Counted from the first letter of the stretch, positions 38,513 to 48,855 are shown. The stretch is 64,000 nt of DNA from Acidimicrobiia bacterium (GCA_040289475.1 PSLF01000007.1:1-64000); one strand, 5' to 3'. Numbers and translations: made by a program. The notes: generated by a model not told the origin, from the sequence alone.

Positions 38513-41500
38513 AGACCCTCCCCACGGGCGCCAGACACATCTCCCTCTTCGTCGACAGAGCCCGACCGCTCAGGGCGAGAAATATTGATTCCGAGTTCTT
38601 CAGCCGACCTGAAGACTTCTTCTTCGGGTTCCCGCATCTCCAAGCGCTCGCCTTGGCTTGAGTACACCTCGACGTTGAGACACAGCGATTGCATTTCTTT
38701 GAGAAGAACCTTGAATGACTCTGGAATGCCCGGCTCGGGCACGTTTTGCCCCTTGACGAGTGCCTCGTAAACCTTTACCCGACCCACAGTGTCATCGGAT
38801 TTAGAGGTGAGTAGCTCTTGGAGCGCATGAGCGGCGCCATAAGCCTCTAGAGCCCATACTTCCATCTCTCCGAATCTCTGGCCACCGAACTGAGCTTTTC
38901 CGCCCAAGGGTTGCTGCGTGATCATCGAGTAGGGCCCGGTAGAACGTGCGTGAATCTTGTCGTCGACCAAGTGCAATAGCTTCATGATGTAGACGTACCC
39001 TACGGTTACCTCGTGGTCGTAAGGCTCACCGGTGCGCCCGTCATACAGGACAGCTTTGCCCTCGTTGTTGATAAGCTTCATACCATCGATGCCGGGGTGC
39101 GACTTCGCCAGGATGTCGAATATCTCTTTTTCTCTGGCTCCGTCGAACACAGGGCTTTTTATCCAAGCGGCAGGCCGTTGATGACCAGGGAGTGGATCCG
39201 TCCCGTTACTGGCTGGACCACCTTCCCAGCCGAAGTGTGCTCCCCAGCCCAACTGTGCCTCGAGTACCTGGCCCAAGTTCATCCTGGAGGGTACCCCTAA
39301 GGGATTGAGAATTATGTCTACCGGCGTTCCATCCTCCAAAAAAGGCATGTCCTCAATAGGAAGGATCTTCGCAATGACGCCCTTGTTCCCGTGGCGACCC
39401 GCCAGCTTGTCACCCACCGAAATCTTCCGCTTCTGGGCGACAAAGACTCTAACGATTTGATTGACGCCTGGTGGAAGGGAAGGATCTTCCTCCCGCGTAA
39501 AGGTCTGAACCGCAATCACTGTCCCGGACTCGCCATGAGGAACCCTGAGAGAGGTATCCCTCACTTCCTTGGCCTTTTCACCAAAGATTGCCTGGAGGAG
39601 ACGTTCTTCGGGGGTGAGCTCGGTTTCTCCCTTTGGTGTGACTTTGCCAACTAGATAATCCCCGGGACGAACTTCCGCTCCGACCCTAATGATCCCCTGG
39701 TCGTCCAAGTCGGCTAATAGCTCGGGCGCTACGTTGGGAATATCGGCAGTGATCTCCTCTGCGCCCAGCTTGGTATCTCTCGCTTCAACCTCGTAGGACT
39801 CAATATGAATGCTCGTGAGAATGTCTTCTAAAACAAGGCGCTCAGAAATGATTATGGCGTCTTCAAAGTTGTGTCCTTCCCATGGCATAAATGCCACCAA
39901 AAGATTGCGCCCAAGTGCCAATTCGCCGCCGTCGGTGCTTGGACCATCAGCTATGACCTGGCCTGGTTTGACTTTGTCGCCCTCTTTGACAATGGGGATT
40001 TGGTGGATGCACGTCCCCTGATTGGATCGGCGGAACTTCACTAGGGGGTACTCTCGAACCTCACCACCTTCGTCGACCCTTATATAGTCAGCCGTTACTT
40101 CTTGTACCACCCCGGCTGCTTGAGCCGTTACAACGCTCCCCCCGTCGATCGCAGCACGTGCCTCAACACCGGTTCCCACATAGGGGGCTTCGGGCCGGAT
40201 GAGGGGCACCGCTTGGCGTTGCATGTTCGCACCCATGAGAGCTCGGTTCGGGTCGTCGTGCTCCAGGAAGGGAATGAGAGCAGCGGCGACCGAAACGATC
40301 TGACTAGGTGAGACGTCCTGATAATCGACCTCCTCAGGGGTGACGTAGTGTACATCCCCGCGGCGCTTTCTCACGAGAACGCGGTCGCCCAAGAAACGGC
40401 CGCGAGAGTCTGTTTCCGCATTGGCCTGGGCAATTACGAATCGGTCTTCCTCATCCGCTGTGAGGTAGTGAATCTCATTTGTGACTCGCCCGCGTGTCAC
40501 TTTCCGATACGGCGTCTCGATAAAGCCATATTCGTTTATACGCGCATAAGTCGATAAAGATCCAATGAGGCCGATGCTCGGTCCCTCGGGCGTCTCGATT
40601 GGACACATGCGACCGTAGTGACTGGGGTGCACATCCCGAACCTCGAAGCCGGCCCTCTCTCGTGACAGGCCGCCCGGCCCCAAGGCAGAAAGCCGCCTTT
40701 TGTGCGTGATTCCGGCCAGCGGGTTGGTCTGATCCATAAACTGGGAGAGCTGACTCTGGCCGAAAAACTCCTTCAGGGCAGCGACTACTGGCCTGGGGTT
40801 GACTAGCGAGCGAGGTGTGAGTGCCTCGATGTTCTGAGTCGACATGCGCTCCTTGACAACCCGCTCCATGCGCCCTAGCCCTGCGCGAAACTGGTTTTGG
40901 ATAAGCTCTCCCACCGGGCGGACACGACGGTTTCCGAAATGATCAATGTCGTCGATGTCATATCCGTCTTCACCAACTTCCAGGGCGAGAAGGTAAGAAA
41001 CCGTTGCGATGATGTCTTGCTTTGTCAGTACGACGCAGTCCTCGGGTGGAAGACCCAGGTCCCTCTTCAAAAGCGGCTTAGCCAACTTCTTGTACTCGTT
41101 GGCGAGCTTTTTATTGATCTTGTACCGACCAACCTTGGCGAGGTCGTACCGCTTGGGAGAGAACATCATCTGCTCGATGTGACTTCTGGCCTGTTCGGGG
41201 TTGGGGGGATCCCCAGGCCTAATACGCCTGTAAATCTCGATAAGAGCTTCTTCTTCGGATCCGACCGAGTCTTTTTCCAGCGTTTCTTCAAGGATTTTGA
41301 GGGCTCTATCCGAGGCTGCTGAAAGGCGGAAGAAATCTTGAAGGTCTCCGTCTCCGAAACCTAGGGCCCTCAAGAATGTCGTAGCGTAAGCACGGCGTTT
41401 CCGATCAACCCTTACCCCGAGAGTTCCACGCCGATCAACGTCGAACTCAAGCCAGGCACCTCGGGCGGGTATGATCTTGCAACCCACGAGCTCTCTTCCC

Positions 41501-41961
41501 GTCAGCTTGTCAACCTCGTAGTTGTAATACACACCCGGAGACCGGACGAGCTGTGAGACGACTACTCGTTCGGTACCGTGGACTATAAAAGTCCCCTCTC
41601 GGGTCATCATCGGTATCTCGCCCAGGTTGACCGTTTCTTCTTTGATCTCACCTGTGTCGCGGTTTATGAGGCGGGACGTAACCTCGAGTGGAACTCCGTA
41701 TGTGATCCCCTTCGCCTTGCACTCTTCTATCGAGTACTTAGGCTCTCCGAACTCGTACTCCCCGAATTCCAGGGAAAGATTGCCCGAGTACTCTTCGATA
41801 GGTGAGATCTCGTCGAGCGTCTCTTTGATGCCCTTACGTAAAAAGCGATCGTACGATTCGCGTTGAGCCGCTATGAGGTCTGGTAGAGGAAGAACTTCCT
41901 CTAGCTTAGAAAAGGAGATGCGGTCGCGCGTACTCAGTCGCGTGGCAGTCACGGATACCAC
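38509..41961 (-). CDS. rpoB: RNA polymerase beta subunit
   Basis: RpoB forms half of the polymerase active-site cleft. The rifampicin region reads [20 protein letters not shown] around residues 408-427, followed by the conserved [36 protein letters not shown]. Compared with the E. coli region it has Thr at the 518 position and Ala at 522, both within the drug pocket region; the key 516, 526 and 531 residues are unchanged. At 1150 residues the size is normal for actinobacteria. It has its own strong promoter upstream. Confidence 0.98.
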   Translation of the reverse strand: MVSVTATRLSTRDRISFSKLEEVLPLPDLIAAQRESYDRFLRKGIKETLDEISPIEEYSGNLSLEFGEYEFGEPKYSIEECKAKGITYGVPLEVTSRLINRDTGEIKEETVNLGEIPMMTREGTFIVHGTERVVVSQLVRSPGVYYNYEVDKLTGRELVGCKIIPARGAWLEFDVDRRGTLGVRVDRKRRAYATTFLRALGFGDGDLQDFFRLSAASDRALKILEETLEKDSVGSEEEALIEIYRRIRPGDPPNPEQARSHIEQMMFSPKRYDLAKVGRYKINKKLANEYKKLAKPLLKRDLGLPPEDCVVLTKQDIIATVSYLLALEVGEDGYDIDDIDHFGNRRVRPVGELIQNQFRAGLGRMERVVKERMSTQNIEALTPRSLVNPRPVVAALKEFFGQSQLSQFMDQTNPLAGITHKRRLSALGPGGLSRERAGFEVRDVHPSHYGRMCPIETPEGPSIGLIGSLSTYARINEYGFIETPYRKVTRGRVTNEIHYLTADEEDRFVIAQANAETDSRGRFLGDRVLVRKRRGDVHYVTPEEVDYQDVSPSQIVSVAAALIPFLEHDDPNRALMGANMQRQAVPLIRPEAPYVGTGVEARAAIDGGSVVTAQAAGVVQEVTADYIRVDEGGEVREYPLVKFRRSNQGTCIHQIPIVKEGDKVKPGQVIADGPSTDGGELALGRNLLVAFMPWEGHNFEDAIIISERLVLEDILTSIHIESYEVEARDTKLGAEEITADIPNVAPELLADLDDQGIIRVGAEVRPGDYLVGKVTPKGETELTPEERLLQAIFGEKAKEVRDTSLRVPHGESGTVIAVQTFTREEDPSLPPGVNQIVRVFVAQKRKISVGDKLAGRHGNKGVIAKILPIEDMPFLEDGTPVDIILNPLGVPSRMNLGQVLEAQLGWGAHFGWEGGPASNGTDPLPGHQRPAAWIKSPVFDGAREKEIFDILAKSHPGIDGMKLINNEGKAVLYDGRTGEPYDHEVTVGYVYIMKLLHLVDDKIHARSTGPYSMITQQPLGGKAQFGGQRFGEMEVWALEAYGAAHALQELLTSKSDDTVGRVKVYEALVKGQNVPEPGIPESFKVLLKEMQSLCLNVEVYSSQGERLEMREPEEEVFRSAEELGINISRPERSGSVDEEGDVSGARGEGL

Positions 41962-42023
41962 CCCTATCGGTCAGCTTGGAGAGAGAAAGTAAACGATGGC
42001 GGAAGTAGGCACAGCAAATTTAG

Positions 42024-42052
42024 ATGATACTCCGTCCACTTCCCACGGTCAA
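42024..42052 (-). promoter_or_regulatory. Strong promoter upstream of rpoB
   Basis: On the minus strand TTGACC and TATCAT are separated by exactly 17 bases. Transcription would start near 42017, leaving a leader of about 55 nt before rpoB. It lies in the 167-base gap after rplL and would let rpoBC be transcribed apart from rplJL. Confidence 0.7.
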
Positions 42053-42128
42053 GAATCATTTATTGCAATAAACACAGAGGCCATTGGGCACTTTGGAATG
42101 TACTCCCTTTTACCCTGCATTCTGCTCT

Positions 42129-42524
42129 TTACTTGAGCTCCACAGTTGCCCCGGCAGCCTCCAGCTGTTGTTTGGCCTTTTCGGCCTCCTCTTTGGAGAC
42201 TTTCTCCAAAACCGGTTTGGGTGCGGAGTCGACCAAATCCTTGGCTTCTTTAAGACCCAGATTGGTCAGCGCTCTAACTTCCTTGATAACTTGAATTTTC
42301 TTCTCCCCGGCGCTGGTTAGAACTACGTCAAATTCGTCCTTTTCCTCTTCTGCGGGTCCCGCCTCATCAGCCGGCGCGGCCGTAGCTGCGGCCACTGCTA
42401 CCGGAGCAGCTGCAGAAACACCGAATTCTTCCTCGAATGCCTTTACAAACTCTGACAGTTCCAGCACCGTCATGTTCTTGAAGTGCTCGATCAGCTCTTC
42501 AGTTGTCAGCTTGGTATTGGCCAT
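42129..42524 (-). CDS. rplL: 50S ribosomal protein L7/L12
   Basis: L12 forms the flexible stalk that recruits translation GTPases. The N-terminal dimer part ([29 protein letters not shown]), the alanine-rich hinge and the C-terminal [38 protein letters not shown] are in order. It has 131 residues from the ATG of MANTKLT, which has a good ribosome-binding site; a longer frame upstream is unlike the family. Confidence 0.97.
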   Translation of the reverse strand: MANTKLTTEELIEHFKNMTVLELSEFVKAFEEEFGVSAAAPVAVAAATAAPADEAGPAEEEKDEFDVVLTSAGEKKIQVIKEVRALTNLGLKEAKDLVDSAPKPVLEKVSKEEAEKAKQQLEAAGATVELK

Positions 42525-42633
42525 TACTCCTCCCTTCGCTCTATTTCCGGGTCCTCGACCATTACCATAAAAAATCTTGCGGGACTGCAAGCCCCTCTAA
42601 CACCGATTGGTAGGCGTTCATTGTCACAAACTC

Positions 42634-43167
42634 CTACTCCGTGCTTGAAGCAGCCTCTGCCTGCCTCAACCGCGCTCCTAGAGCACAGGCAGCTCTGCGC
42701 AATAATCCAGACGTGGCAGCTGCTACCCCGAAGAGAGGTGCCTTCATAGCGCCCGCGGCTTTGGAAAGCAATACGTCCCTAGGCTCAATCTTTGCAAGGC
42801 GTTCAACGTCTTCTGCGACAAGGACTCGGGAGGCCAGCGTGCCTCCCTTGATTACAAGAGATGGATGATCTTGTGCGAAATCGCGCAGGGCTTTTGCAAC
42901 TGGCACCGCATCACCCTTGTAAAATGCGAGTGCGGATGGACCTTCGAAAAAGTGGGAAAGGCTCTGCTTGCCTGTGCGCTCAAGAGCGATCTTAGTGAGC
43001 GTGTTCCGCACAACCTTGAACTCCGCAGAGTTCTGTCGCAAAGCGTTTCTGAGCTGCGCTAGCTCGGCCACAGTGAGTCCTCTGTACTCGGTTATGAACA
43101 CTCCTTGGGACTCGTTTAAACTCTTTTCTAGTTCAGCGACTACAGCTTCCTTCTCTGGCCTGGGCAC
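42634..43167 (-). CDS. rplJ: 50S ribosomal protein L10
   Basis: L10 anchors the L12 dimers to the ribosome and, bound to its own leader RNA, represses rplJL. RPEKEAVVAELEKSLNESQGVFITEYRGLTVAEL and the C-terminal helix that binds L12 are recognisable. It has 177 residues. The GTG start has GAGGAG upstream. The leader RNA and promoter lie within the next 270 bases. Confidence 0.96.
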   Translation of the reverse strand: MPRPEKEAVVAELEKSLNESQGVFITEYRGLTVAELAQLRNALRQNSAEFKVVRNTLTKIALERTGKQSLSHFFEGPSALAFYKGDAVPVAKALRDFAQDHPSLVIKGGTLASRVLVAEDVERLAKIEPRDVLLSKAAGAMKAPLFGVAAATSGLLRRAACALGARLRQAEAASSTE

Positions 43168-43190
43168 TCCGGCTCCTCTAGGAATCCTCT

Positions 43191-43218
43191 AATAGAAAGC
43201 TCGCAATAGAAAGCTCGC
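43191..43218. repeat. Two adjacent copies of a 14-bp sequence in the rplJ leader
   Basis: AATAGAAAGCTCGC occurs twice in direct succession between the L10 leader and the rplJ ribosome-binding site. It looks like a recent tandem duplication in non-coding sequence. Confidence 0.8.
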
Positions 43219-43321
43219 TTTACGGCAACTAACTTGTGCGTCATGGCAAGCCTTGTTGCACAGGGAGATCCGGAGAAAGGCGAGGCAAAGAGACTTGGCT
43301 TCGGGTGGCTTCGCTGAATGC

Positions 43322-43412
43322 GATCGCCTCGGCAGGCGGGGTGCAGCCTCTATCCGCGCCCCCATTACGCTCCTACGCTCCGGACGCACCTGCTGTCTTT
43401 GGCCGAGGGGGC
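43322..43412 (-). ncRNA. L10 leader (autoregulatory RNA of rplJ-rplL)
   Basis: The 5' arm CCTCGGCCAAAGACAGCAGG and the 3' arm CCTGCCGAGG form paired CCTCG/CGAGG and GCAGG/CCTGC blocks. The unpaired GCCAAAGACA between them is the asymmetric kink-turn loop expected for L10 binding. The element starts just after the predicted transcription start and lies about 155 bases before rplJ. L10 binding here would reduce rplJL expression, as known for this RNA family. Confidence 0.7.
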
Positions 43413-43440
43413 ACTATACCACGGCACCGACAGGTGACAA
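43413..43440 (-). promoter_or_regulatory. Probable rplJ promoter
   Basis: On the minus strand TTGTCA and TATAGT are separated by 16 bases, placing the start of transcription a few bases before the L10 leader. The position right at the leader's 5' end supports it. Confidence 0.6.
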
Positions 43441-43696
43441 TCAAAATATCTCACTCCCCAGAGTGGGCACGGTCCTGGTGAAGAAGGTTTAAGACTCCAC
43501 GAACAGTGCATTCTTAGCGCTTCTTAGAATCGTGTAAAAGACTTCGATGCATCGCCGCATGTGCGGGTGTAAAAATGGTGAGAAGTCAGAAGGGGTGGCT
43601 ACCGTCCCAAAGTGATAGGGTCTGATAGAGAATCCGTAATTGCGAGACAGCGTGGCCGCTACCAATTAGCAATCGAGTGAGTCGAGAGGAGCTCGA

Positions 43697-45679
43697 ATGA
43701 GCCTTGGCAGTTCGCAGTCTGGTGGGGACGCAATCGAGGTTCTTCTCTCCGAGCAGAGGACTTTTCCTCCACCAAAGGAGTTTGCTGCTCGAGCCAACAT
43801 CTCGGACCCCGACATTTACGAAAAAGCAGCATCTGATGCAGAAAGGTTCTGGGCACAGCAAGCCGATAGGCTGTCGTGGTTCAAAAAATGGGATCGAGTC
43901 CTCGAGTGGGATCCCCCTTTTGCGAAGTGGTTCCTCGGCGGCAAACTCAATGTCTCGTACAACTGCATAGACCGCCATCTCCCTGCAAAAGCGGCGAAAA
44001 TAGCGTTTTTTTGGGAAGGCGAACCTGGTGAAAAACGAGTCGTCACTTACGGCGAGCTTATGGTCCAGGTCGCAAAGTGCGCGAACGCTCTTAGGTCTTT
44101 GGGAGTACGCCGCGGTGATCGCGTTGCCATCTACATGGGCATGGTTCCCGAGCTTGCTATCGCCATGCTGGCGTGCACAAGGATCGGGGCTGTGCACTCC
44201 GTAGTTTTCGGGGGCTTTTCCTCCGAAGCCCTGGCGGACAGAGTAAACGACGCACAAGCGAAGGTCCTCATCACTCAAGACGCGGGGTGGCGCCGGGGTA
44301 ACGTTGTGCCTCTGAAGGCCAACGCCGACAAGGCATTGGAGTCGACCCCCTCGGTCGAAAAGGTCCTAGTGTTCAAAAGAATGGACTCGTACGAGATTTC
44401 GATGAAAGACGGGCGCGACTTTTTCTGGCATGAAGTTGTCGAAGCCCAGTCTGAGAAGTGCGATCCTGAAGCAATGGATGCAGAGGACATGCTTTACATC
44501 CTCTACACCTCCGGAACCACGGCAAAACCCAAGGGTATCGTGCATAGCACCGGAGGGTACCTGACACAGGTTAGCTTCACGCACTGGGCTGTTTTCGATA
44601 TCAAAGAAGACGATATCTACTGGTGTGCGGCAGACATCGGATGGGTTACAGGCCATTCCTACATAGTGTACGGACCACTATCGAACGGCGTAACGGGCAT
44701 CCTCTACGAAGGCACACCTGACTTTCCCGAAAAAGACCGCTGGTGGCGAATAGTAGAGGAGTATAAGGCGACAATCCTGTACACAGCGCCGACGGCCATC
44801 CGAACCTTTATGAGATGGGGACCGCAATACCCTGGTAAGCACGACCTTTCTTCGCTGCGACTGTTGGGGAGCGTTGGAGAACCGATAAACCCCGAGGCAT
44901 GGATGTGGTATCACTCGATCATCGGCGGAGAGAGATGTCCGATCGTGGATACCTGGTGGCAAACGGAAACGGGCTCTATACTCATTAGCCCTCTGCCTGG
45001 TCTTACAACTACGAAACCGGGCTCAGCTACTCGTCCACTTCCAGGGATAAAAGCCAACGTCTACGACGACGATGGGAATCCTGTAGACCCCGGCCACGGA
45101 GGATACTTGGTGATCGAGGAGCCATGGCCTTCGATGCTGCGCACGATCTACGGTGATCCCGAGCGATACCGCAATACCTACTGGTCCCGCTTCGACGGCG
45201 TGTATTTCACCGGAGACGGATGTCGCCTTGACGAAGACCGCTACTTCTGGCTAATGGGCAGAGTTGACGACGTGATGAACGTTGCGGGCCATCGAATTTC
45301 TACGGCCGAAGTCGAGTCTGCCCTTGTGGCACACCCTGCTGTGGCAGAGGCAGCTGTAGTCGGCCGCAGCGATCCCGACAGTGGCCAGGCAATAGCAGCT
45401 TTCGTAACTCTCGCAGGGGGGAGCTACGACGGAGACGAAGAAGCTCTCATATCTGAATTACGGGAATGGGTAGCTGAGAAAATCGGAAAGATTGCTCGTC
45501 CTAAGAGCATAGTAATCACCGATGACCTTCCAAAGACGCGTTCAGGAAAGATCATGCGGCGTTTGCTAAGAGACATCTCGGAACAGCGCCAGCTTGGAGA
45601 CGTAACGACTCTTGCGAACGCTGATGTAGTCGAAGAGATCAGGCGTCTGGCCGAAGCGCGCCGCTCCGAAGAAGATTGA
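43697..45679 (+). CDS. acs: Acetyl-CoA synthetase (AMP-forming)
   Basis: Acs activates acetate to acetyl-CoA through acetyl-AMP. The 660-residue protein has the N-terminal ACS domain, the ATP-binding loop YILYTSGTTAKPKG near residue 268, the TWWQTETG substrate motif, the GRVDDVMNVAGHRIST hinge and the C-terminal catalytic lysine in TRSGKIMRR (about 617), which is the usual acetylation site. It lies on the opposite strand to the ribosomal genes on both sides and shares a four-base TTGA overlap with the glycosyltransferase gene that follows. An AGGAG ribosome-binding site supports the start. Confidence 0.95.
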   Translation: MSLGSSQSGGDAIEVLLSEQRTFPPPKEFAARANISDPDIYEKAASDAERFWAQQADRLSWFKKWDRVLEWDPPFAKWFLGGKLNVSYNCIDRHLPAKAAKIAFFWEGEPGEKRVVTYGELMVQVAKCANALRSLGVRRGDRVAIYMGMVPELAIAMLACTRIGAVHSVVFGGFSSEALADRVNDAQAKVLITQDAGWRRGNVVPLKANADKALESTPSVEKVLVFKRMDSYEISMKDGRDFFWHEVVEAQSEKCDPEAMDAEDMLYILYTSGTTAKPKGIVHSTGGYLTQVSFTHWAVFDIKEDDIYWCAADIGWVTGHSYIVYGPLSNGVTGILYEGTPDFPEKDRWWRIVEEYKATILYTAPTAIRTFMRWGPQYPGKHDLSSLRLLGSVGEPINPEAWMWYHSIIGGERCPIVDTWWQTETGSILISPLPGLTTTKPGSATRPLPGIKANVYDDDGNPVDPGHGGYLVIEEPWPSMLRTIYGDPERYRNTYWSRFDGVYFTGDGCRLDEDRYFWLMGRVDDVMNVAGHRISTAEVESALVAHPAVAEAAVVGRSDPDSGQAIAAFVTLAGGSYDGDEEALISELREWVAEKIGKIARPKSIVITDDLPKTRSGKIMRRLLRDISEQRQLGDVTTLANADVVEEIRRLAEARRSEED

Positions 45680-47475
45680 TTGCCTCTCTCGCGGGAGCGG
45701 TCGGCGGAGCATTCATCGCACTCGCCGTCTGCCTTTTCGGACCGTCAGATCGACAGCGGAAATGGATCCCCTGCTCTTGTGCAACCATCGTTTCATTCGC
45801 CACTATCTATGCTTTGCAGGCAATCTCGATGCGAAGCTTTTACGACGGTGGTCAAGGGGATAACAGGTATCAGCTAGCAATTGTTGGCCAAGTACAGGCC
45901 GGAAATCTTTTGGGAGACTACTTTTACAGAGGGGTGCGAGCTCACTATCCCCCGCTGTACTTTTGGATAGCCGGAGGAGCCGGTCGCCTACTTGGTATGG
46001 ACGCCCAGACCACTGTCCGATGGGCTCCGATCGTAGCACTTCTGATCTCCGCTGCCGGTTTGGCGTGGATCGCACGACAAATAGGAGCTCACCCGTCCTA
46101 CACCTTGATCATCGTCTTTGCCCTGGGCAGCTTTGCAGCATACTACCTGTTTTCCTACCCCCCTGACAGAGGTCTGTGGATGGTACTAGCCGCAAAACCC
46201 CAACAGCTCCTGGGTGGTGTCGCCTGCTTGGCACTCCCAGTCGCATCAACCCGCCTCCTCCAGAGGCGCGGAGCAGCCATCGCCTCAATAGCACTGCTCG
46301 CTTCGGCTCTTGTCCTTACCATGCCTATCTATGCCCCTATTGGATTTTTAGCAGCCATAGGGACCGCCGTTTTTTTGAAAAGCAGCGAAAAACGGGCGGT
46401 CTCAGCTGCGACCGTCGCAGCCGGGCTGGGATTGGGTGTGCTTATTTCGTCGTTCTACCTAGTGCCTGTAGTAAAGGGCTTGCTGAGAACAAACAGTTCT
46501 TCGGGTTACATCTACTGGCAGTCCTTGGCGAGCCTTGACATATCCCATTGGACCGTAGGATTCGGTTTTGGAATTCCGATAACACTGGCTGCTTTTTCGG
46601 TAAAACGACTACTGAATCGCAGTTACGACGACCCCCCACGGGCATTAATAGTGCTTCTGCTAACTACTTTTTTGGCATGGCTGGTTTTTTTGTCGGCATA
46701 TCTCACTTATCCGTTGTTTGGATGGAGTCTTTTTACGTGGTGGGTGACAGTGCCGAGTCTGCTCGGTACTTGTCTCCTAGCAAGCTGGCAAGTGGGTTTG
46801 TGCATAGATCACTACATGTCCAAGCCGCGCCAAGGACACCACTATAAAACAGAGGCGTTGGTACGAACTGGAACTGCAGCCGTCGTGGCCATCTTCTCCC
46901 TCTCATGGTTCGCAGCCACCGACGACTTACTCGCATACGCGCACAGCCCGATCGACCCTGACTTTGCGGCGGCAGCTAAGGTGCTTGAGTTGTCGACGAG
47001 TAAGAAAAGCTCTTTTGTGGGTGGGCAGGAGGAATTGATCGTCTCGGCTCTGTCGGGACGGGGGCTTGTCTTCGTAGCCCATAGTTTTTACGCCAGCCCA
47101 CTCGTTGATTCAGATGTGCGGCGAGAGGACGTGCTGAATTTGCTTCATCGTCCCTCCTGCCAAAAGGTCTTTGAGTTGAAAGAGAAATACGGAATGGAGG
47201 CGATAGCACTCAACCCTGCAACTAGATGGATAAAGCTGTTGGAGACCGTGAGTTCGGTCTCGGTCGAGGACGGCACTCCACCTCTTGTCGATAACGACCT
47301 AGTCTTCTCCGAGCTCGTAGCGGTAAAACGCGGAGATCCAAAGAGAGTATCCAAAACCGTCATTCACAGGGCCTCCCCAGAACTTGCCATGCTTCCATGT
47401 CTGAAGCAAAGGTTCAAGTCTCCTGCCTTGATCGTCTTCCTAGTTGAAGACCTACCTCAAATTCAACCGTCTTAG
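45676..47475 (+). CDS. GT-C membrane glycosyltransferase resembling arabinofuranosyltransferase AftA (GT85)
   Basis: This 599-residue protein has about ten membrane segments in residues 1-420 and a soluble C-terminal domain outside the membrane. In the first outer loop, DGGQGDNRYQLAIVGQV then RGVRAHYPPLYFWIAG matches by eye the DQQFR...FYPPGWFW loop of mycobacterial AftA. A second match is VAHSFYASPL, like the PHYANPL segment of AftA's C-terminal domain. AftA adds the first arabinofuranose to galactan from decaprenyl-phosphoryl-arabinose. The acidic residue in GDN (about 62) would be catalytic. The polymer and sugar here are unknown; it could instead decorate another wall glycan. The TTG start overlaps the acs stop. 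Confidence 0.6.
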   Translation: MIASLAGAVGGAFIALAVCLFGPSDRQRKWIPCSCATIVSFATIYALQAISMRSFYDGGQGDNRYQLAIVGQVQAGNLLGDYFYRGVRAHYPPLYFWIAGGAGRLLGMDAQTTVRWAPIVALLISAAGLAWIARQIGAHPSYTLIIVFALGSFAAYYLFSYPPDRGLWMVLAAKPQQLLGGVACLALPVASTRLLQRRGAAIASIALLASALVLTMPIYAPIGFLAAIGTAVFLKSSEKRAVSAATVAAGLGLGVLISSFYLVPVVKGLLRTNSSSGYIYWQSLASLDISHWTVGFGFGIPITLAAFSVKRLLNRSYDDPPRALIVLLLTTFLAWLVFLSAYLTYPLFGWSLFTWWVTVPSLLGTCLLASWQVGLCIDHYMSKPRQGHHYKTEALVRTGTAAVVAIFSLSWFAATDDLLAYAHSPIDPDFAAAAKVLELSTSKKSSFVGGQEELIVSALSGRGLVFVAHSFYASPLVDSDVRREDVLNLLHRPSCQKVFELKEKYGMEAIALNPATRWIKLLETVSSVSVEDGTPPLVDNDLVFSELVAVKRGDPKRVSKTVIHRASPELAMLPCLKQRFKSPALIVFLVEDLPQIQPS

Positions 47476-47559
47476 GCTGGAGAGTCGGCGTTGAAAAGTC
47501 CGCAGCGACAAAGGGATACGGAACAAGCGATCACGGCATCGGTTGTCCTTCAGTAATGA

Positions 47560-47599
47560 CCTAGCAGGACTCCTTTGGTCGATTCCACGTCCTACTAGG
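47560..47599. terminator. Bidirectional hairpin between the AftA-like gene and rplA
   Basis: CCTAGCAGGAC and GTCCTACTAGG pair at 10 of 11 positions around an 18-base loop, overlapping the rplA stop codon. It lies in the 119-base convergent gap and could end transcripts from both sides. There is no T-run. Confidence 0.5.
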
Positions 47600-48290
47600 G
47601 CCGTACTTTCAGGGGATCGATTTTGATGCCAGGTCCCATCGTACTGGAGACAGCTGCCTTTTTTATGTACCGACCCTTGGCTGTTGGCGGCTTAGCGCGT
47701 ATGAGCTCCTCTGCTACAGCAGCGAAGTTCTCCACAAGCTTGTCGACATCGAAGCTGACCTTGCCGATCGGAACGTGAACATTACCGGTACGGTCATTCC
47801 GATACTCGATTTTTCCAGCCTTGAAATCCCGGACTGCATCAGCAACATCGAACGTCACAGTCCCCGACTTGGGATTGGGCATTAGCCCTCGCGGTCCCAA
47901 AATTTTTCCGACTTTTCCGACCTGGCTCATAATGTCGGGGGTTGCGATTGCTACATCAAAATCTAAAAACCCTTTCTCCACGCGAGCAACAAGGTCTTGT
48001 CCTCCAACGATGTCGGCACCTGCCTCTTCTGCCTCTCTTGCTTTCTCACCCTCCGCGAAAACGGCTACCTTTTTGGTCTTGCCGGTTCCATGAGGGAGTC
48101 TTATAGTTCCCCTCACATTCTGGTCCGCCTTCCGAGGATCTATACCCAGCCGGAAGACAGCCTCGACAGTCTCATCAAAGTTTGCGTATGCCAACTCTTT
48201 AGCAATACGGATGGCGTCCTGGGGCGGGTACGCCGCTTGGCGGTCGAATCGGGACGCCGCTTGTCGGTACTTCTTGGATCTAACTGCCAT
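47595..48290 (-). CDS. rplA: 50S ribosomal protein L1
   Basis: L1 forms the mobile L1 stalk by the E site and represses its own operon in many bacteria. [25 protein letters not shown] and [23 protein letters not shown]-like sequences are standard. The ATG with GGAGG five bases upstream gives 231 residues. rplA ends the secE-nusG-rplK-rplA segment. In most bacteria rplJ would follow at once; here acs and the AftA-like gene intervene. Confidence 0.97.
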   Translation of the reverse strand: MAVRSKKYRQAASRFDRQAAYPPQDAIRIAKELAYANFDETVEAVFRLGIDPRKADQNVRGTIRLPHGTGKTKKVAVFAEGEKAREAEEAGADIVGGQDLVARVEKGFLDFDVAIATPDIMSQVGKVGKILGPRGLMPNPKSGTVTFDVADAVRDFKAGKIEYRNDRTGNVHVPIGKVSFDVDKLVENFAAVAEELIRAKPPTAKGRYIKKAAVSSTMGPGIKIDPLKVRP

Positions 48291-48350
48291 CAAATCCTCC
48301 GGCTCTCGAACCCCACTTCATCGAGGTGTATCGGATCGACTGAGTGCCTA

Positions 48351-48782
48351 TCATCTGGCTACTTCAATCCCCATCGATCGCGCCGTCCCCTCGATGATTC
48401 GCATGGCGGCTTCCACATCGCCAGCGTTCAGATCTGGAAGCTTCGTTTCTGCGATCTGGCGCACCTGCTGAATCGTGACCCTTCCCACACTGCTTCGACC
48501 TGGATTCGACGCCCCTTTCTCTAGTCCTGCCGCCTGCTTTAGTAAGACTGAGGCCGGCGGCGTCTTGGTAACGAAGCTAAAGCTTCGGTCCTCGAAGACA
48601 GTGATCTCTACGGGAACGATTGTTCCGGTCTGCGCCTTCGTGGCGTCGTTATAGGCCTTGCAGAACTCCATTATGTTGACCCCGTGCTGGCCCAGAGCGG
48701 TCCCGACTGGCGGAGCTGGTGTCGCCTGGCCCGCAGGCAACTGAAGCTTGATAATTGCGGCTATCTTCTTTTTCTTTGCCAT
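48351..48782 (-). CDS. rplK: 50S ribosomal protein L11
   Basis: L11 lies at the GTPase-associated centre and is needed for the stringent response. [38 protein letters not shown] and [27 protein letters not shown] are diagnostic. It has 143 residues, the family length. Confidence 0.98.
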   Translation of the reverse strand: MAKKKKIAAIIKLQLPAGQATPAPPVGTALGQHGVNIMEFCKAYNDATKAQTGTIVPVEITVFEDRSFSFVTKTPPASVLLKQAAGLEKGASNPGRSSVGRVTIQQVRQIAETKLPDLNAGDVEAAMRIIEGTARSMGIEVAR

Positions 48783-48855
48783 AGCAAACTGCCGTTCCCC
48801 TCTAACTCATAACTGTTCTGGGAAATGCTCGTCGAAACGCCCAGTCACGATGGGG

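Larger units (their letters stand above)
43168..43696. other. 529-bp divergent region between rplJ and acs
   Basis: From the rplJ side it holds the ribosome-binding site, a 14-bp tandem repeat, an L10 leader and the rplJ promoter. On the acs side I see only an AGGAG ribosome-binding site before the ATG and a small CACTC-CCCA-GAGTG hairpin near 43452-43465; no clear acs promoter hexamers stand out. No gene of its own is supported. Confidence 0.7.
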
